DNA from: Acanthosoma haemorrhoidale
Taxonomy: Eukaryota; Arthropoda; Insecta; Hemiptera; Acanthosomatidae
Assembly: GCA_930367205.1 (NCBI GenBank)
Contig: OV884009.1
Span: 82,109,189 to 82,173,188, forward strand
Direction of reading: 5' to 3'
Length of the DNA: 64,000 nt
A model generated the notes under the pieces. The model had not been told where the DNA came from. It did not search any database and worked only from the letters and a program-made list of their open reading frames with translations. Below, piece by piece: positions 9,113-20,115 of the stretch. The position numbers were made by a program, and so were the translations under genes. Position 1 is the first letter of the stretch. Each line of letters begins with the position of its first letter.

Positions 9113-10997
9113 GGCTGAGTTTATAATTTAAGTTTAGGTCCCCATGTAGGAAAAATATTCACGTAGAGTTGAGAAGGTTTATTAGAAGTATCTTTTTGGT
9201 TTAATGAAAAAGTTAGAAAAGACTCAAAATACACACTTCAGAATGCTTTTATTAAACATTTACTTATTTTATTGATGGTTATAAGTTACAAACAGGCTTT
9301 TTTAACAATAAGGTACCCTCTAAGTAGACCTGATTGACTTCTTTTTATCACTTAGCTAGGCAACATTTTTTATTACACCAATAGTGAAGCGTCTTCAATA
9401 GATTAATTTGAAAGTGCGATTTGTTCAAGGTCATTGTATGTAGTTCTGTTGAATTTTAATCCCGGAAGATCCTCGAAAAGACCAATCGTTGACCCCTGGA
9501 ATATTTCTTAATTATTCATATACGTATTGAAATATGCTTCCTGCTCCGCCACTTGTCGTTACTCCACGTTATTTCTTAGTTTTAACGGTTTTTTGTAACT
9601 GTAGTCCTTAACTCCTAACACATTTTACATGTTATTAATAAAGATGTGAAAATATGTCAATGCAACGAAACTCGAAAAATCCTAAATGTCCAAAATACTA
9701 CTAAAACAAACATAATTGGCTGGAACTAAATTAAGCAGACTTTCTATTATTGGTGGTTCTTTTTTATGTATTACCATGGTGCATTTAGCCTAAAATACTG
9801 GCAGGCAATATTATTCAATCAATTTGTAATTGACAAAGTATAAAACCTCAGTCTCGATTCGCAATAACTAAAGCTCATAAAGTCACAGCTCATAAGCTAT
9901 TAAGAATATAAAGTGGTTATAGAAAAAAAAAATTATTAAGTAGTTTAAAATTTAGGGAAACATTATTAAGTTACTATTATTTTTTTTAACACGCACTTGA
10001 TAAACAATCATCGAGGTTTGATAAATGTAGTTTTAATAATAAACAGTAATTTTCATGACTACTTACAAAGGTCAGACGATAGATGACTGCCACATAACAG
10101 TAAACGTAGACAATAACTTATCAGCTTATAGTACAATAGTGATGACGAAATAATAAACAGGATATATTGTGTAAAATCTATTGGGAAATAAAATAAAAAA
10201 TTACTAACCAAATAATATTTATTATATATTAAAACTGTACAATCTACATAAAGCTTTGTAAATGCAGCATAACATAAAACTGGCATTATACTACAACTAT
10301 AAGTTTTAACTTAAAAAAACAAATATTAGTATGGCACTTAAATAGTAATCTTTAGTATCATACCTACATTCTACACGATATCACAATCAGTTTCCTTTCT
10401 ACATTTAAGATTAATAATAAAACTTTCTAATAAAAACATACAGTATTAACAATATAGCATAGTATAAATAATATCCTCACTAACGATTGGAGAAATGCTG
10501 TTCATTATTACCTTATTTTTTATAGTTACCAGTAAGTATCTCTTTTAAATATCAAGTAAAATATTTAGGCTGGTAGCAATAATCTTTATACGACACGTGA
10601 AAACAAATCATGAGTGATTCATCACAAGGGGGTTTCATTACGGCTGTGAAAACAATTTATAGGAGTGTTTGTAGCAATAGACCAATAAAGTTCCAGCACA
10701 GGATACCCACTATGAGTTAGGAGTCCAGATTTTTAATTTAAAACACTTCTCAGTGGGATAAGAATTTATCATTAATTTAATAATAAATTTTAATTATGTT
10801 TTCATCACAGATCGCATAAATCAGAAATTTGCACCCCTCCCTCCCTCACCCACAAAGCGAAATAGCCATTTTGATATATTTGAAATGCATGAAATATAAA
10901 TATAGTATGCTATATAAACAAAAAATATTTAATGTTAATAATAACAAGAGAACAAGCTAACATTCTAAACTATTGTATACATATATCACTTTGGCCT
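9113..10997. other. AT-rich region downstream of insc
   Basis: No gene is seen. The right-hand few hundred bases must include the insc 3' UTR on the minus strand. An ATTAAA-type signal (plus-strand TTTAAT) lies about 220 bases after the stop, but the polyadenylation site cannot be fixed from sequence alone. Confidence 0.5.
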
Positions 10998-11117
10998 CTA
11001 GTGTTTGGACGAATACATCAGGATCGATTCTAGTAGTTCGGGCTCCACAAGCTCACTGGCGTTCAGGTTCTTAACTGAGTCCAGACCGCAATGTTGGGTT
11101 ATTTTTCGCAGCGTCAC
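10998..11117 (-). CDS. insc: inscuteable, last coding exon
   Basis: A minus-strand exon of 39 codons plus TAG, preceded by the acceptor ttctttag at 11118-11125. It begins in phase 0 and continues exactly from the previous exon (ACCL joined to VTLRKITQ). It encodes the C-terminal end of the armadillo domain (residues 473-511 of the assembled frame), ending LLESILMYSSKH. In mammalian INSC the equivalent end is, as I recall, followed by a PDZ-ligand ending ESFV. This frame stops before such a motif. The stop is directly visible; whether another 3' exon is used in some transcripts is unknown. Confidence 0.88.
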   Translation of the reverse strand: MTLRKITQHCGLDSVKNLNASELVEPELLESILMYSSKH

Positions 11118-11226
11118 CTAAAGAACAAAAAAATTTACGTTTTGTTTTCAACGGAATAATGGAATGATGGAATGAAATCAACATAAGATCTCAATACCTA
11201 AAAATATTAAACTAAGAGGCCCTTAC

Positions 11227-11350
11227 CAAACAGCATGCAAGGACACTGTCGTTGTTGTTTCTCTCATTTTCTTCTCTACAAAGACGAACCAATCTGGACA
11301 CACCTTGGAGCTCTGCCACCTGCATGGCTGCCTCTGAGTCGTTGCACAAC
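11227..11350 (-). CDS. insc: inscuteable, penultimate coding exon
   Basis: The exon is bounded by acceptor cttcttgtag on the right and donor GTAAGG on the left (minus strand). Its first base completes an AG|G arginine codon from the preceding exon, then 41 codons follow (residues 432-472), ending in phase 0. The sequence AAMQVAELQGVSRLVRLCR then NNNDSVLACCL matches the last armadillo repeat of animal Inscuteable proteins, in which a CMSRLIELCR-like helix is followed by a SDAVLVACLAALR-like segment. Phase agreement at both junctions is strong evidence that the gene model is right. Confidence 0.9.
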
Positions 11351-12288
11351 CTACAAGAAGGGAATTAAAAGGTTAATAAATACAATAATACTAACAAATG
11401 AAACTAAGTTAGTTTAACTCTGTGTTACTAGATTAGTAATAACAATATGTTGTAATCTTGAATTAGTATAAAAGAGGCATTTATTTAGATAAGCGACCAG
11501 GATGGGTTGAAAAGAGTGACACGTCCACTGATCTGAGCAATTTTATAATGTTATAAAAATAAATCTAATCCAGTCAATATTTTAATTGATTTACATATTT
11601 CAAATGGACTGACTATAACAACGTATTGACTATAGATGAGATATCAGAATATAGGGTTAGGTAGAATCCTTATAACCTTGTCGTTGCTTATTTTTGCTGA
11701 GGCCTTGGTACCTGTCAGTCGCTCCCTATTGCTATTCTGCTATTGCTGCTGACAACCCGCCCCTCGACTGCTAAGGAAAATATCCCACTCAGGACAAATT
11801 AGCAATGGCAGGCCCTCGTTCCAATACCGCCTGTCGCTCTTAATTATTTAAGGATAGCTAATAAATTGGGATTCACGTGTCTTCGATTTTTATCGGTGCC
11901 ATTTAAGGACTATTAAGAAACAACCAAGTTTGGACTCCTAAATAGGATCGGAAACACGTGCATTATTTGCAGATTTCCTTGTAGCCAAGATATTGTCTCG
12001 TAATTATTTCTGGATCACATGCCATTGATTCTCGCGAGAGCCGTAAGGATATGCCAATACCGGTCAATGACATGATTGACATAGAATCAGAGCTGGGAAT
12101 ACACGATGTTTTCCATACATAAATGTTACTATGTGAAAGGTGTACCGTATATCGTTCGTGAACGATCTTTAAGATTCACAATCCACTTGTCCACTGTTTG
12201 GCTCATTTTCAGCATTTCAAGAGCTCAGAAAATTCAATTACGATTTGAATTATTTGGTAGTTAAATGATGGTGTAGCATTTCGCAGTT
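11351..12288. other. insc intron, left part: no gene
   Basis: Mostly AT-rich DNA. A GC-richer patch at about 11690-11860 shares the words ctcaggacaaattagca with the repeat-R region at 7410 (ctcagaccaaattagca), so a fragment of the same repeat is possible. At 12151-12166 there is an imperfect palindrome ATCGTTC-GT-GAACGAT. Confidence 0.45.
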
Positions 12289-12485
12289 TCGAATCGGTGG
12301 GTATCTGGCTCTCACGCTCTTCGTCAGACTCCACTAGCCTATCCGGTGACGGAGGAGCGTGGTGGACTTCCCAAGACTCCGCTTCCTCTTTCGCATGCGA
12401 GGGAAGTGACAACCATGTGGACTTGGGAGGTCTCTGGGCTGTTTGTAAATAATGTATGAGTGAGCGAATGAATGAAAATTGTATT
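12289..12485 (+). mobile_element. LINE 3' region (subfamily with long stem-loop)
   Basis: The block from ggacttcccaagactccg through cttgggaggtctctgggctg to gtatgagtgagcgaatg is repeated on the plus strand at 61099-61210, where it is followed by the family's standard 3' tail. GACTTCCCAAG (12365-12375) can pair with CTTGGGAGGTC (12422-12432) with one G-U pair. A reading frame open from about 12280 to a TAA at 12451 (ending LGGLWAVCK) may be the end of the LINE ORF. The terminal tail itself is missing here. Confidence 0.6.
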
Positions 12486-13097
12486 GTATCCATTTTTCAC
12501 CAAAATAGCTATATTTTATTCCTCCCAATGTAAAATGGGTCCTTCATGTAATTCCATGTCTATAGCCTGAGCGTTAGACGTTGTACTCCAAACAGACCCA
12601 CGGATGAGAACAAGCGGTTTTCTGATTTTCAAAAAATCAACGAATTCGTAACAAACTCATCAACTTTGGTTAATTGCCAAATCAACCCGTTCTTGAAGTA
12701 GTTAGGTTATTACACTGTTAGTCATGAGAATACAAATGAGTGGAAGCGTTTTTGTGGAGATCGGCTTAGGTTGATTATGTTTATTTAGGACGTTCTCTAT
12801 CAATATTCCTCAACATATCGTAAATATATTAAGTCTGGGAGATAAATTTACAATTCCCAAGAAATGTGCCAAAAATGTTTAAACTACCGAATGGAGAAAC
12901 AATATCCTAGACCCAATCTTTAACCAATATCATCATTAAAAATCTTCAAAATCCCAACCACCAAATTCCCTTATAAGCCGACACCATTCTGCTTCTCACA
13001 CGATACCTTCAGACTTAATAGAGACATGCTCCGAACTTATTAGGTAGTTTATTTCTCTTTTTGTTAATATTATGCTATATTACTACTAAGTACGAAC
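12486..13097. other. insc intron: nothing recognised
   Basis: AT-rich sequence without a convincing frame, repeat or RNA gene. Confidence 0.5.
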
Positions 13098-13455
13098 CTG
13101 GAGAGGGCTATGACCGCCTTGTGCTGAACCCTGAAGGTGGCCACGGTCTCGGCTGGGGTCTGGAGCGGAGAGAGGCAGACTTGGAGGAAACAAAGCAACG
13201 CTGGCACAGCCCGGTTCTGGGTGAGGTGAGGCAAGATCTCCTTCACTGCGGACATGTTGGCCAGCAAAGTGACAGCCTGCTCCTTAAGGAAGACATTGGC
13301 CTTGGGACCAAGGACCCTTACTGCCTTCAGGAGGGTGCCGGCGCTGCAGAAGTACACCAGTGGCCAAGTGCACTTTGGTTCGATGCTGCTCATGTTGGCC
13401 AAAGCAGCGGCACAAAGCAAGAGCATCTCGCTTGACCCTGACTGCCCGATCAGCC
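13098..13455 (-). CDS. insc: inscuteable, central armadillo-repeat exon
   Basis: This 358-base exon is bounded by acceptor cgttcag on the right and a GT donor (GTTCGT) on the left. Two bases complete an arginine codon from the upstream exon, 118 codons follow (residues 313-430), and two bases are left for the next junction. The protein shows armadillo-type helices: MLLLCAAALANMSSIEPKCT, then KEQAVTLLANMSAVKEIL, then TVATFRVQHKAVIALSRF. The paired A(L/V)(T)LLANMS signatures are characteristic of animal Inscuteable. This part carries the scaffold surface for polarity proteins. GC content is well above the surrounding intron. The antisense strand is open by chance (13061-13435) and is not a gene. 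Confidence 0.92.
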
Positions 13456-13976
13456 CTGAACGCATACAAACATGTAAAGAAAATTAATTAACCTAAATTT
13501 GGTAGTTACATTACTTACTTATCAATTACATAAAAGAGACATTGGATATCATTATGAGCATTACTATAACAAGTCATGTGTTAGTGCACTGATATTTGTC
13601 ATTTCAGCCGTTCAATCTTGGACGTCTATTAAAATGTTACCCCGTTATATTGGACTAGTAATGTTTGACGCTACATCATAGAATATTATAACTTGGAACA
13701 AGTCCTTCCATTCAGCAGTAGATTACTTTGGCCCTCCATAAACTTAACTAATAGCAAACCTCACTATGCACTATGTACTTTACAGTACGACATACTCTGT
13801 AGTGAGTCTTATACGCGCGGAGATAACGGACAATAACTCACACTGCGCACCATGAATGCTTGAATCACCCCCTAGAAGGCGGTAGTAACTAGGTTCACTA
13901 CCTCCGTCATACCTTATTAAAGTTTTCTTCAAGATACACTTGATTATGTCAGCTGAATAGTTAACGTATTTCTTAC
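13456..13976. other. insc intron: nothing recognised
   Basis: About 0.5 kb between two insc exons with valid splice sites at both ends. The minus-strand frame continuing from the next exon is read-through into the intron. Confidence 0.6.
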
Positions 13977-14142
13977 GCGTGATAGATGATACGAGGCGGT
14001 TCATGTGCTTCTCCAAATCCTGAACTGTGTATTCCTGCCAGGGGGCCGTCACCTGAACAAGTAGAGACACCGCACCGCAGTACTCTGCTTCACCTTTACT
14101 AGTGTCGCTCAGGATATCAGAGAGCAGCTCCAGCCCTCCACT
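13977..14142 (-). CDS. insc: inscuteable, armadillo-repeat exon
   Basis: Acceptor aaattttag is at 14143-14151 and donor GTAAGA at 13971-13976. The exon starts in phase 0 (AGT GGA GGG) and ends with one base of an arginine codon, giving 55 codons (residues 257-311). It encodes GGLELLSDIL, then AVSLLVQVTAPWQEY, then MNRLVSSITR. The VQVTAPW segment followed by a short helix corresponds to the well conserved (A)QLTSPW-type loop in Inscuteable armadillo repeats. An alternative acceptor two bases further in would break the frame. Confidence 0.9.
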
Positions 14143-14230
14143 CTAAAATTTCAAAACTTAATTAAAAAAAACAACGATAAAAGTAAAATAAAGGGTGAAC
14201 CTCGATTAAGAAAATAAAAATTATTAGCTA

Positions 14231-15141
14231 AAGGGTGCTCCAGAATTGACGCAAGATTTGATTTAAATAGAAAACACAGTTTTTAGTATTTTCGTTATTG
14301 TTTTATTGAATTATAATGTAAATAGGATAGGGTTATTTATGGAATAGAACATCGGGAAAATGGCCTCCACAACTTTGCTGGCACATACGCACTCTTTTGT
14401 CGAAATTTTCCATGACCATTTGGCATAAACGTGGTAGAATTTCGTTGATGCAGCGTTGAATTTCCTCTTTTAATGCACGGGTGGGGAGGTGGACTTGTTG
14501 ACATGCACCTTTGACTTCAAATAACCCCATAAAAAGAAATCTAAAGGTGTTAAATCACACGATCTAGGGGGCCAATTCTGAACGAGAGAGTACACGACCT
14601 GGAAATGTCTCATGCAGTATTTGAATTGTTTCATGGACTGTATGGCATGTGGCACCATCTTGTTGAAACCACATATTGGCCACATATCATCCAATTTCGG
14701 CACAAATAACTGTGTTATCATGACGCGATATCGAGCACCTGCAGTAACTGCTTGACCAGCCTCATTTTCAAAAAAGTATGGTCCAATGATGCCTCCAACC
14801 CAAAATCCACACCAAACAGTGACACGTTGTGGACGCATTTGTTTTTCGACAGTCACATGTGGTTCTCCGAACCCCAAATGCGACAATTTTGTCGATTAAC
14901 AAAACCATCAAGATGAAAGTGTGCCGACCATATTTTGTATGAAATTTTCGAACTGCGTCCGCCAAACTTTCATTACATTTGAGATAATGTTCAACAATAA
15001 AGACATGTTGTTCTAAGATGTAACGCTCCATTTTTACTAACCCTAAACTGTCAGCTGTCAAACCGTTTTTTTAGGGTTGTCAGCACTTTACTGCACAAAT
15101 GGCGGCAAATTCAAATCTTGCATTAATTCTAAGACACCCTT
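14231..15141 (-). mobile_element. Tc1/mariner-superfamily element, internally deleted, with TIRs and TA duplication
   Basis: The element has terminal inverted repeats of about 35 bases: aagggtgctccagaattgac on the left and the complement aagggtgtcttagaattaat on the right, both continuing gcaagatttga. It is flanked by TA on each side (14229-14230 and 15142-15143), the target duplication of this superfamily. The minus strand encodes a transposase in three frames. The N-terminal start has VFIVEHYLKCNESLADAVRKF. After a deletion removing most of the DNA-binding region and the first catalytic Asp region, the frame has VTVWCGFWVGGIIGPYFFE, then NWPPRSCDLTPLDFFLWGYL with the last catalytic Asp, and the conserved C terminus RVRMCQQSCGGHFPDVLFH. 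At least two frameshifts are present, so it is non-autonomous. It lies in an insc intron in the same orientation as the gene. Confidence 0.92.
14470..14886 (-). pseudogene. mariner transposase catalytic-domain remnant
   Basis: This is the longest surviving frame (138 codons) of the element at 14231-15141. It covers the middle and end of the catalytic domain: EPHVTVEKQMRPQRVTVWCG near the start, then GPYFFENEAGQAVTAGARYRV, a disturbed stretch around PICGFNKMVPHAIQ where a DGA(T/P)xH motif should carry the second Asp, and finally PPRSCDLTPLDFFLWG with the third acidic residue. The second Asp is not preserved in frame. The downstream frame 14333-14530 holds the C terminus. Transposition activity is not possible from this copy. 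Confidence 0.8.
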
Positions 15142-15514
15142 TATATAGAAGTATCCCTGTAAATAAATTCAAAGATGTAACATTATAAAAATATCAATAG
15201 CTATAAAAGTAAAGTGCAGTATTAAATTATAATAAAAATTGTTTTTGTATATATTCATGTTTATTTCTATCTCGGCTTGACGGCCAAATACGGTTAAAGA
15301 TAGAATAATAATAAAACTGAGCAGAATGGAAAATGGCCCTATTGAGAGACACCGCTAAGAAGATATAATTTTATAACAATATCATTCTTGCTGTAAAATT
15401 AGTTGATTAATACATAATGTGTATGTTAGTATATAAAATACGTAATACATAATGATAGTAATGATAATTTACTAGTTATGTAACAGATTTGTATGTCAAT
15501 GATCAATTATAAGT
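15142..15514. other. insc intron: AT-rich, nothing recognised
   Basis: Apart from the TA duplication at its left edge, no feature can be supported. Confidence 0.5.
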
Positions 15515-16660
15515 TTTTTAAAGCAGGATGTCTTTTAAGAATCTTTGTTTCAATTTTATATTTGATGACGGAACCCCAATGATATGTTTGATTGCAATTT
15601 GTGGTGGTACTTCATGAATTTCATTTTGATTAAATCTTCTATTACCTATGTTAGTAAGTTGTTTGGTTCTGACGAAACAGAGGGCATTCACGGCAGTCCT
15701 TCCAGTTGTATTTTGGAAAATTTCTTTTCCAAGTACTTCCGTCTCTAAGTACTTCTAAGAACCATACAGAAACAGTCTAAAAATGGTACGTAAGATTATA
15801 ATGGCCACATCCGGGTTCAGTTGCGATTTCCGGGGTATAGATAGCTCTGCCCTAGCCTAGAATACGCTTTGGTACGTTTTTTATTGATGTGACTCTTCTA
15901 TGTCAAAAGGCGATCTAGATGGACTCCCTGGTATCTTACAGTTTCATTTCGATCATTCCAAGTTTCGGTTTTACAGATTGTTTAAGTGAATTTGAATAGA
16001 AGTGCCAGGAAACAATTTTTTCTACACATTAGTATGGATAGAGAATAATTTTGCACTTACTTAGTAAAGTACCTTTTCACGTTGTCCAGGCTGGTTCTCC
16101 AGTATATTTCGTCCCGTGATAACTATGTCTTTGTGTTGGTAAAGTACGGTCATTGGTGTTGGGAAATTATAATAATATGCAGATAAAAGTTAAATAAAAG
16201 TGGTGACAGAACAGAACCTTGTAGAGCGCCGGCATTAATACACCTTGTTGAAGATAAATTGTTGTTAACTCTTGTACTGATAAGGTTCGTTCCTTGAAAA
16301 ATGAATTTAGAATTTTAAACAAATAAAGGAGAACGTCTTTTTTTTTTTAATTGTACAGAAGTCGTAAGTGTGAACCTTGGTCGAACATTGCTGTAAGTCA
16401 AAAAATGTTACAATTGTATGTTGTTGTTTTTTATCATATGAAAGCCGTGTACAATATATTCAGTGAACCTTGATATTTGGTGTGAAGTTGAATGCGTATA
16501 CTGAAACCCAAACCGGAAGTTGGGAATGATACGATTAGCACGGTAAAATGAGGAAGCAACTTTTTTAGTACTGATTCCAGCAACTTGCTTAAGATAGGTA
16601 ATAGGCTTATCGATCAATAACTTTCTATTTCTCCTCATGTTTTGCTTAGCTTCAGAACTA
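15515..16660 (-). pseudogene. Non-LTR retrotransposon reverse transcriptase relic
   Basis: The minus strand, read in several frames, contains RT landmarks in the right order. First comes RANRIIPNFRFGFQYTHSTSHQI (the N-terminal QFGFR..HST block, about 16440-16560). Then comes INAGALQGSVLSPLLFNFY (the PQGSVLSP block, about 16190-16250) and a YQHKDIVITGR remnant where the YADD box should be; the two catalytic Asp residues are not both present. A C-terminal tail follows, with NRRFNQNEIHEVPPQIAIKH (about 15560-15640). The organisation is Jockey-like. Stops and frameshifts are frequent. It lies within the large insc intron, in the same orientation as insc, and is more decayed than the copy at 62090. 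Confidence 0.75.
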
Positions 16661-17708
16661 CGATTATTAAAAGAAAACTTTGAAATTAATACATAACAGA
16701 TAATAAAGAATAGTAAAAAATAAGTCATAAAAAAGGTGTCAGCTAATAACTGGCAATGTTCAATAAAAAACTAAAACGCTTACTAGCAGAAATAACTGAA
16801 TTGTTCCTAAGCAATAAATTAAATTTGACATAAAGATATTGCATGATCATTCAAAGATTATTGATACATAAAATGATTACAACTGACAATAAAATTGTTG
16901 GTCATTTTTTTTGTCGTTATATTTTACACGGTAGAATCATTTCACGTCACGATAATGGTTAAAACACCCTATGAAAAATACTGAAGGGTCATTAATCACC
17001 TATCTTGAAAATCATCATTTTCTGTAAGGTATCGAGCTAAAGGTGTAAACCTCTTGGATAACAATAATCATTTTATAGCACCTAAGGGGTTTATATATGC
17101 AAAATGGTGGCTGCAAATAATACTCTATTTGATGGTAAAAATTAGTTAAAATTACCAGTCGTTAAAAAACCTTTAATTGCGTCTGCAACTACAGCATTCA
17201 ACCGCTCCTTTATTGCACCCTTCACCACCCACTGTAATTCTCTCTCTCTCAATATCCTGCATTCTTCACCCTTACGTTTTTTAATACCCTCTTATTCCAA
17301 CTATTTCCCTCTTATGAGACGCTTGCTAATTTTATTATTTTTTAGCTATAGTAATCACTAATATTTTTTATTTAATTTTATTATTAGTATTTTTCCTTTT
17401 TCTTTTAATTTAATCTTATATTCAACTGTTTTCTCTTATTTTCTATCTAAACATATTCTTGAATGATATTTTTTCAATTTGTGGTAAACGTTTAAATAGT
17501 TTACCTATTAATTGTTTTCTTCCCCTATGTGATGCATTGTTTACTTTTTATTGCCCAGAGCGTTATTCACGTATTTGTGCATTGTTATTATTCATCCGGG
17601 ACGTGGTTTTAGTATGTTTTTTTTTTGTACTACACACTATTCTATTGATTTAAATTATCTTTAGTTATTAAAATAATACTGTAAGGAATTTGGCAAAGGT
17701 AGACTGAC
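16661..17708. other. insc intron: AT-rich, nothing recognised
   Basis: T-rich on the right side (17230-17660), partly serving as sequence upstream of other intronic elements. No frame or repeat is supported. Confidence 0.5.
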
Positions 17709-17948
17709 CGTTTGGAACTGCTTGACGCTGCTGGGGGTGCAGCATAGAGTGGAGAGGATGTTGAGGGCAGAGGTGTGCACTGCGGCGCTGGAGCAGTTCT
17801 CAAACACAGCCAGGAGTTGAGAGATGCCGGAACTGAAGGCCATAAGGTCGGCCAGGTGGGAGACATCCAAGCCTAGGCTCCCGATCCCTGAGAGCACAAT
17901 CGCCAGTGAGGACGGAGACCTCTCGTCCCTCACCAAGTTAATTAGCAT
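17709..17948 (-). CDS. insc: inscuteable, first armadillo-region exon
   Basis: The exon is exactly 80 codons (residues 177-256) in phase 0 at both ends, with acceptor cctttttcag on the right and donor GTCAGT on the left. It encodes MLINLVRDERSPSSLAIVLS, then GLDVSHLADLMAFSSGISQL, then AAVHTSALNILSTLCCTPSS, a set of amphipathic helices typical of armadillo repeats. The last helix runs directly into the next exon (KQFQT joined to SGGLELLSD). The internal Met at the start is not the gene start, since the upstream exon joins in frame. Confidence 0.9.
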
Positions 17949-18923
17949 CTGAAAAAGGAAAGAATACCATTTAGGACAATATTAGGATACAACGAATGCG
18001 GACAGATACTCTTTGGAGTGAACAGGAATTTAGAGTGTTCCAAAAATTCTTGTTCATAAATAACAAAATAATCAATGATGTAACACCTCATGAAGTCTGT
18101 CTAAGCAGAGTTTGTCTAAGTTGAGTTTACCGGTAGATAGGGGGGGGGACCCCCACAAGTGCACCCGTCTCCTCCATTATTCACCAAAGCTATCAATATT
18201 TACATTTGGTTTATTTTTGGCTCGTTTCATGGCTGGAGTTTCTAAAGTTGTTTTACCACCCCTCTCTACGGCTTCATTTTCTTGCTCGATTTTTCTCCGA
18301 GTGTGTTCATACAGACAAGAAGCTTGGGAAACCCTTTAAGGAAACATTGATTGGCCCATTATCAGCCTCTGTTTACATAAATTTTAATAAGTTCATAATT
18401 ACGTTCCTAATCTGAGAGTGAACTGTTTTACCTCTACCCAGTTTATTTGTTATGATAACAGGTTTTCTTTTAAACAAACTGTTACAAATTATTTTTATAA
18501 AAAGCAGGTAGAAATAGTTTAAAAAAAAAACTGTTTTATTGAAGGTGTGATTTTCACGTGTTAAAAGCTGTAATGTTCTGACTAAAGTTATGATTGGCGT
18601 CAAGAATGTTGGTCTAGTGCTCATCTCTCTCCTTTCCTATCTATGTAGCTTAAATAGAGGATAAGGGTTAGATGAGAGAAAAAAGCATTCAATAGATTTA
18701 AAACGCAACTGTCCAGACAAACAATACGTTAATAACGGTTTCATAAAAGAATAAGCACATCCTGATTAAATGATTAATTATGAAAATTAATAAAAAAAGC
18801 ATATATAACTATTACGGGAGATACTTTTGCAAGCCTCTATGTATTTTATTAAACATCATTATGAACGAGGCAAATTATTGAAATCTTTGAAAAATGGGCA
18901 AAGCCAAAATCAACGAAACATAC
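17949..18923. other. insc intron: nothing recognised
   Basis: Includes a run of nine G (18140-18148) and several short chance frames (18112-18415). No gene or repeat family is supported. Confidence 0.5.
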
Positions 18924-19170
18924 CTTAATGTAATTCAGAAGTATGTGCTCGACTTTTTTAGAAAACAGGATCGCTACAGTTTTCATAATAGACTTCAAAT
19001 TCGGAACTTCATTATCTCCTGTGTTTAAGGCGGAAAAAGCAATTTGTAACCCACTGCAGTCAAAATCTTCTAGATGTTTATCATTGTGCTCCGACAGGAT
19101 TTTCACCATCCGCTGCGTTATCCTGTCAAAGAGCCTTCCACTGCCTTTCAAGTTCCCTTTGTTTATTTTC
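18924..19170 (-). CDS. insc: inscuteable, exon between the Ser-rich region and the armadillo domain
   Basis: The acceptor tttcttttaag lies at 19171 upward and the donor is GTATGT at 18918-18923. One base completes the split Trp codon of the previous exon (LPRDW), then 82 codons follow (residues 95-176) ending in phase 0. The sequence KGSGRLFDRITQRMVKILSE and later IMKTVAILFSKKVEHILLNYI is helical and hydrophobic at regular spacing, matching the helical segment preceding the armadillo repeats in Inscuteable. A second AG at 19157-19158 would give a shorter exon; the farther acceptor keeps the frame and has the better pyrimidine tract, so I chose it. Confidence 0.87.
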
Positions 19171-19239
19171 CTTAAAAGAAAACAAAAAGACAGTTTTTGA
19201 GATATACTCTAAGAATAGAGCCGTACTGGCTTAGGTTTG
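19171..19239. other. insc intron edge
   Basis: Short stretch containing the acceptor pyrimidine tract of the exon to its left. Nothing else is seen. Confidence 0.4.
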
Positions 19240-20115
19240 AGTTGTCACTCTAAGTTACCTGTAAAGGACGTTAAGCTTCGAACAGACATTGGAAAGTTGC
19301 CTGTAAAGTGTTCTTACTGTGTTCACGACATAGGATGTGGTCCTTGTGACTCTTTCGTTTGTGCCAGCAGTAATGCGCTTGCTTTGGAGCGAAGAAGTAC
19401 ATTCTGGGTCGCACAAGTACCGGACTTCGTTCATCCAAAGTTTCACTGGTGAATCCCTGAAACATGCAAAGTTTTCATACACATTTGAACAGAGTGTATG
19501 ACAGGGCAACATTATTCTCCCAACCAGGGGAGATCTCGTCGACGCTGCCACTGCCCGACGATAGTCAGAAAGATATAAATAAATCTGTGGTCTGTGGCCT
19601 GCTGGAGGCCTAGTCGGCGGGCAGCTTATTTCATATTTGTTTATTGATCTGACTCTATAAGATCTTAGAAGGTGTGCCACGACAGTGCAATCTGTTCTAA
19701 AGAAGAGGTATAGGCTAAGTACTATAAGTAGTTTTACGAGGTCTTGGAATGACCACGAGTTCACACTCGGTATCTGAGCTTAGGCGAAAGTCGTCCCGAT
19801 CCCAAAGCGGAATGAGGTAGACTGGACCTCTGGGGGAGACACTACTAGGTACATTTTATAGGACCCCAGAGATCGTCGTTTGCATAGAAGGGATACCTTG
19901 CAAGAATATGCTAGTTTTAGCGAGACGACGCCAAAGAATCTTTCTAGGAAGGCGTGGGGTTTAACATCGCCGGACTAAAGACAGCAAGGATAGGAAAGAG
20001 ATGTCAAGAGGTAATTAAATAAGAAATCCATGGTTCGAGCAGAGCAACAAGCGCCAGTGCCGAGAGAGGACGAGAGACCTGTGTTCACTTTAAGTGTTTC
20101 ATTCCGACTGTCTAA
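19240..20115 (-). repeat. Dispersed repeat family R, copy 2 (minus strand), with promoter-like start
   Basis: The reverse complement aligns with 7335-8010. On the minus strand the order is: a TATA-like GTATAAGGC near 20138 (upstream), a leader ending ctgctcgaaccATGG with a good start context, a frame beginning MDFLFNYLLTSLS, and an early stop in CCL-stop. Downstream the two copies share tttagtccggcga, accgagtgtgaac and gagtcagat. A long minus-strand frame (19255-19764, from a GTG codon) includes CPPTRPPAGHRP and RYLCDPECTSSLQ and is Cys-containing, but I recognise no family. It sits in an insc intron. Confidence 0.6.

Noticed and set aside
13061..13487. Plus-strand frames of 124 and 77 codons over the insc exon
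   Set aside because: They are antisense to an insc exon whose splice phases and conserved armadillo sequence are established on the minus strand.
17642..17866. Minus-strand frame MSPTWPTLWPSVPASLNSWL... over an insc exon
   Set aside because: Wrong frame of the insc exon at 17709-17948; the other frame joins its neighbours in phase.
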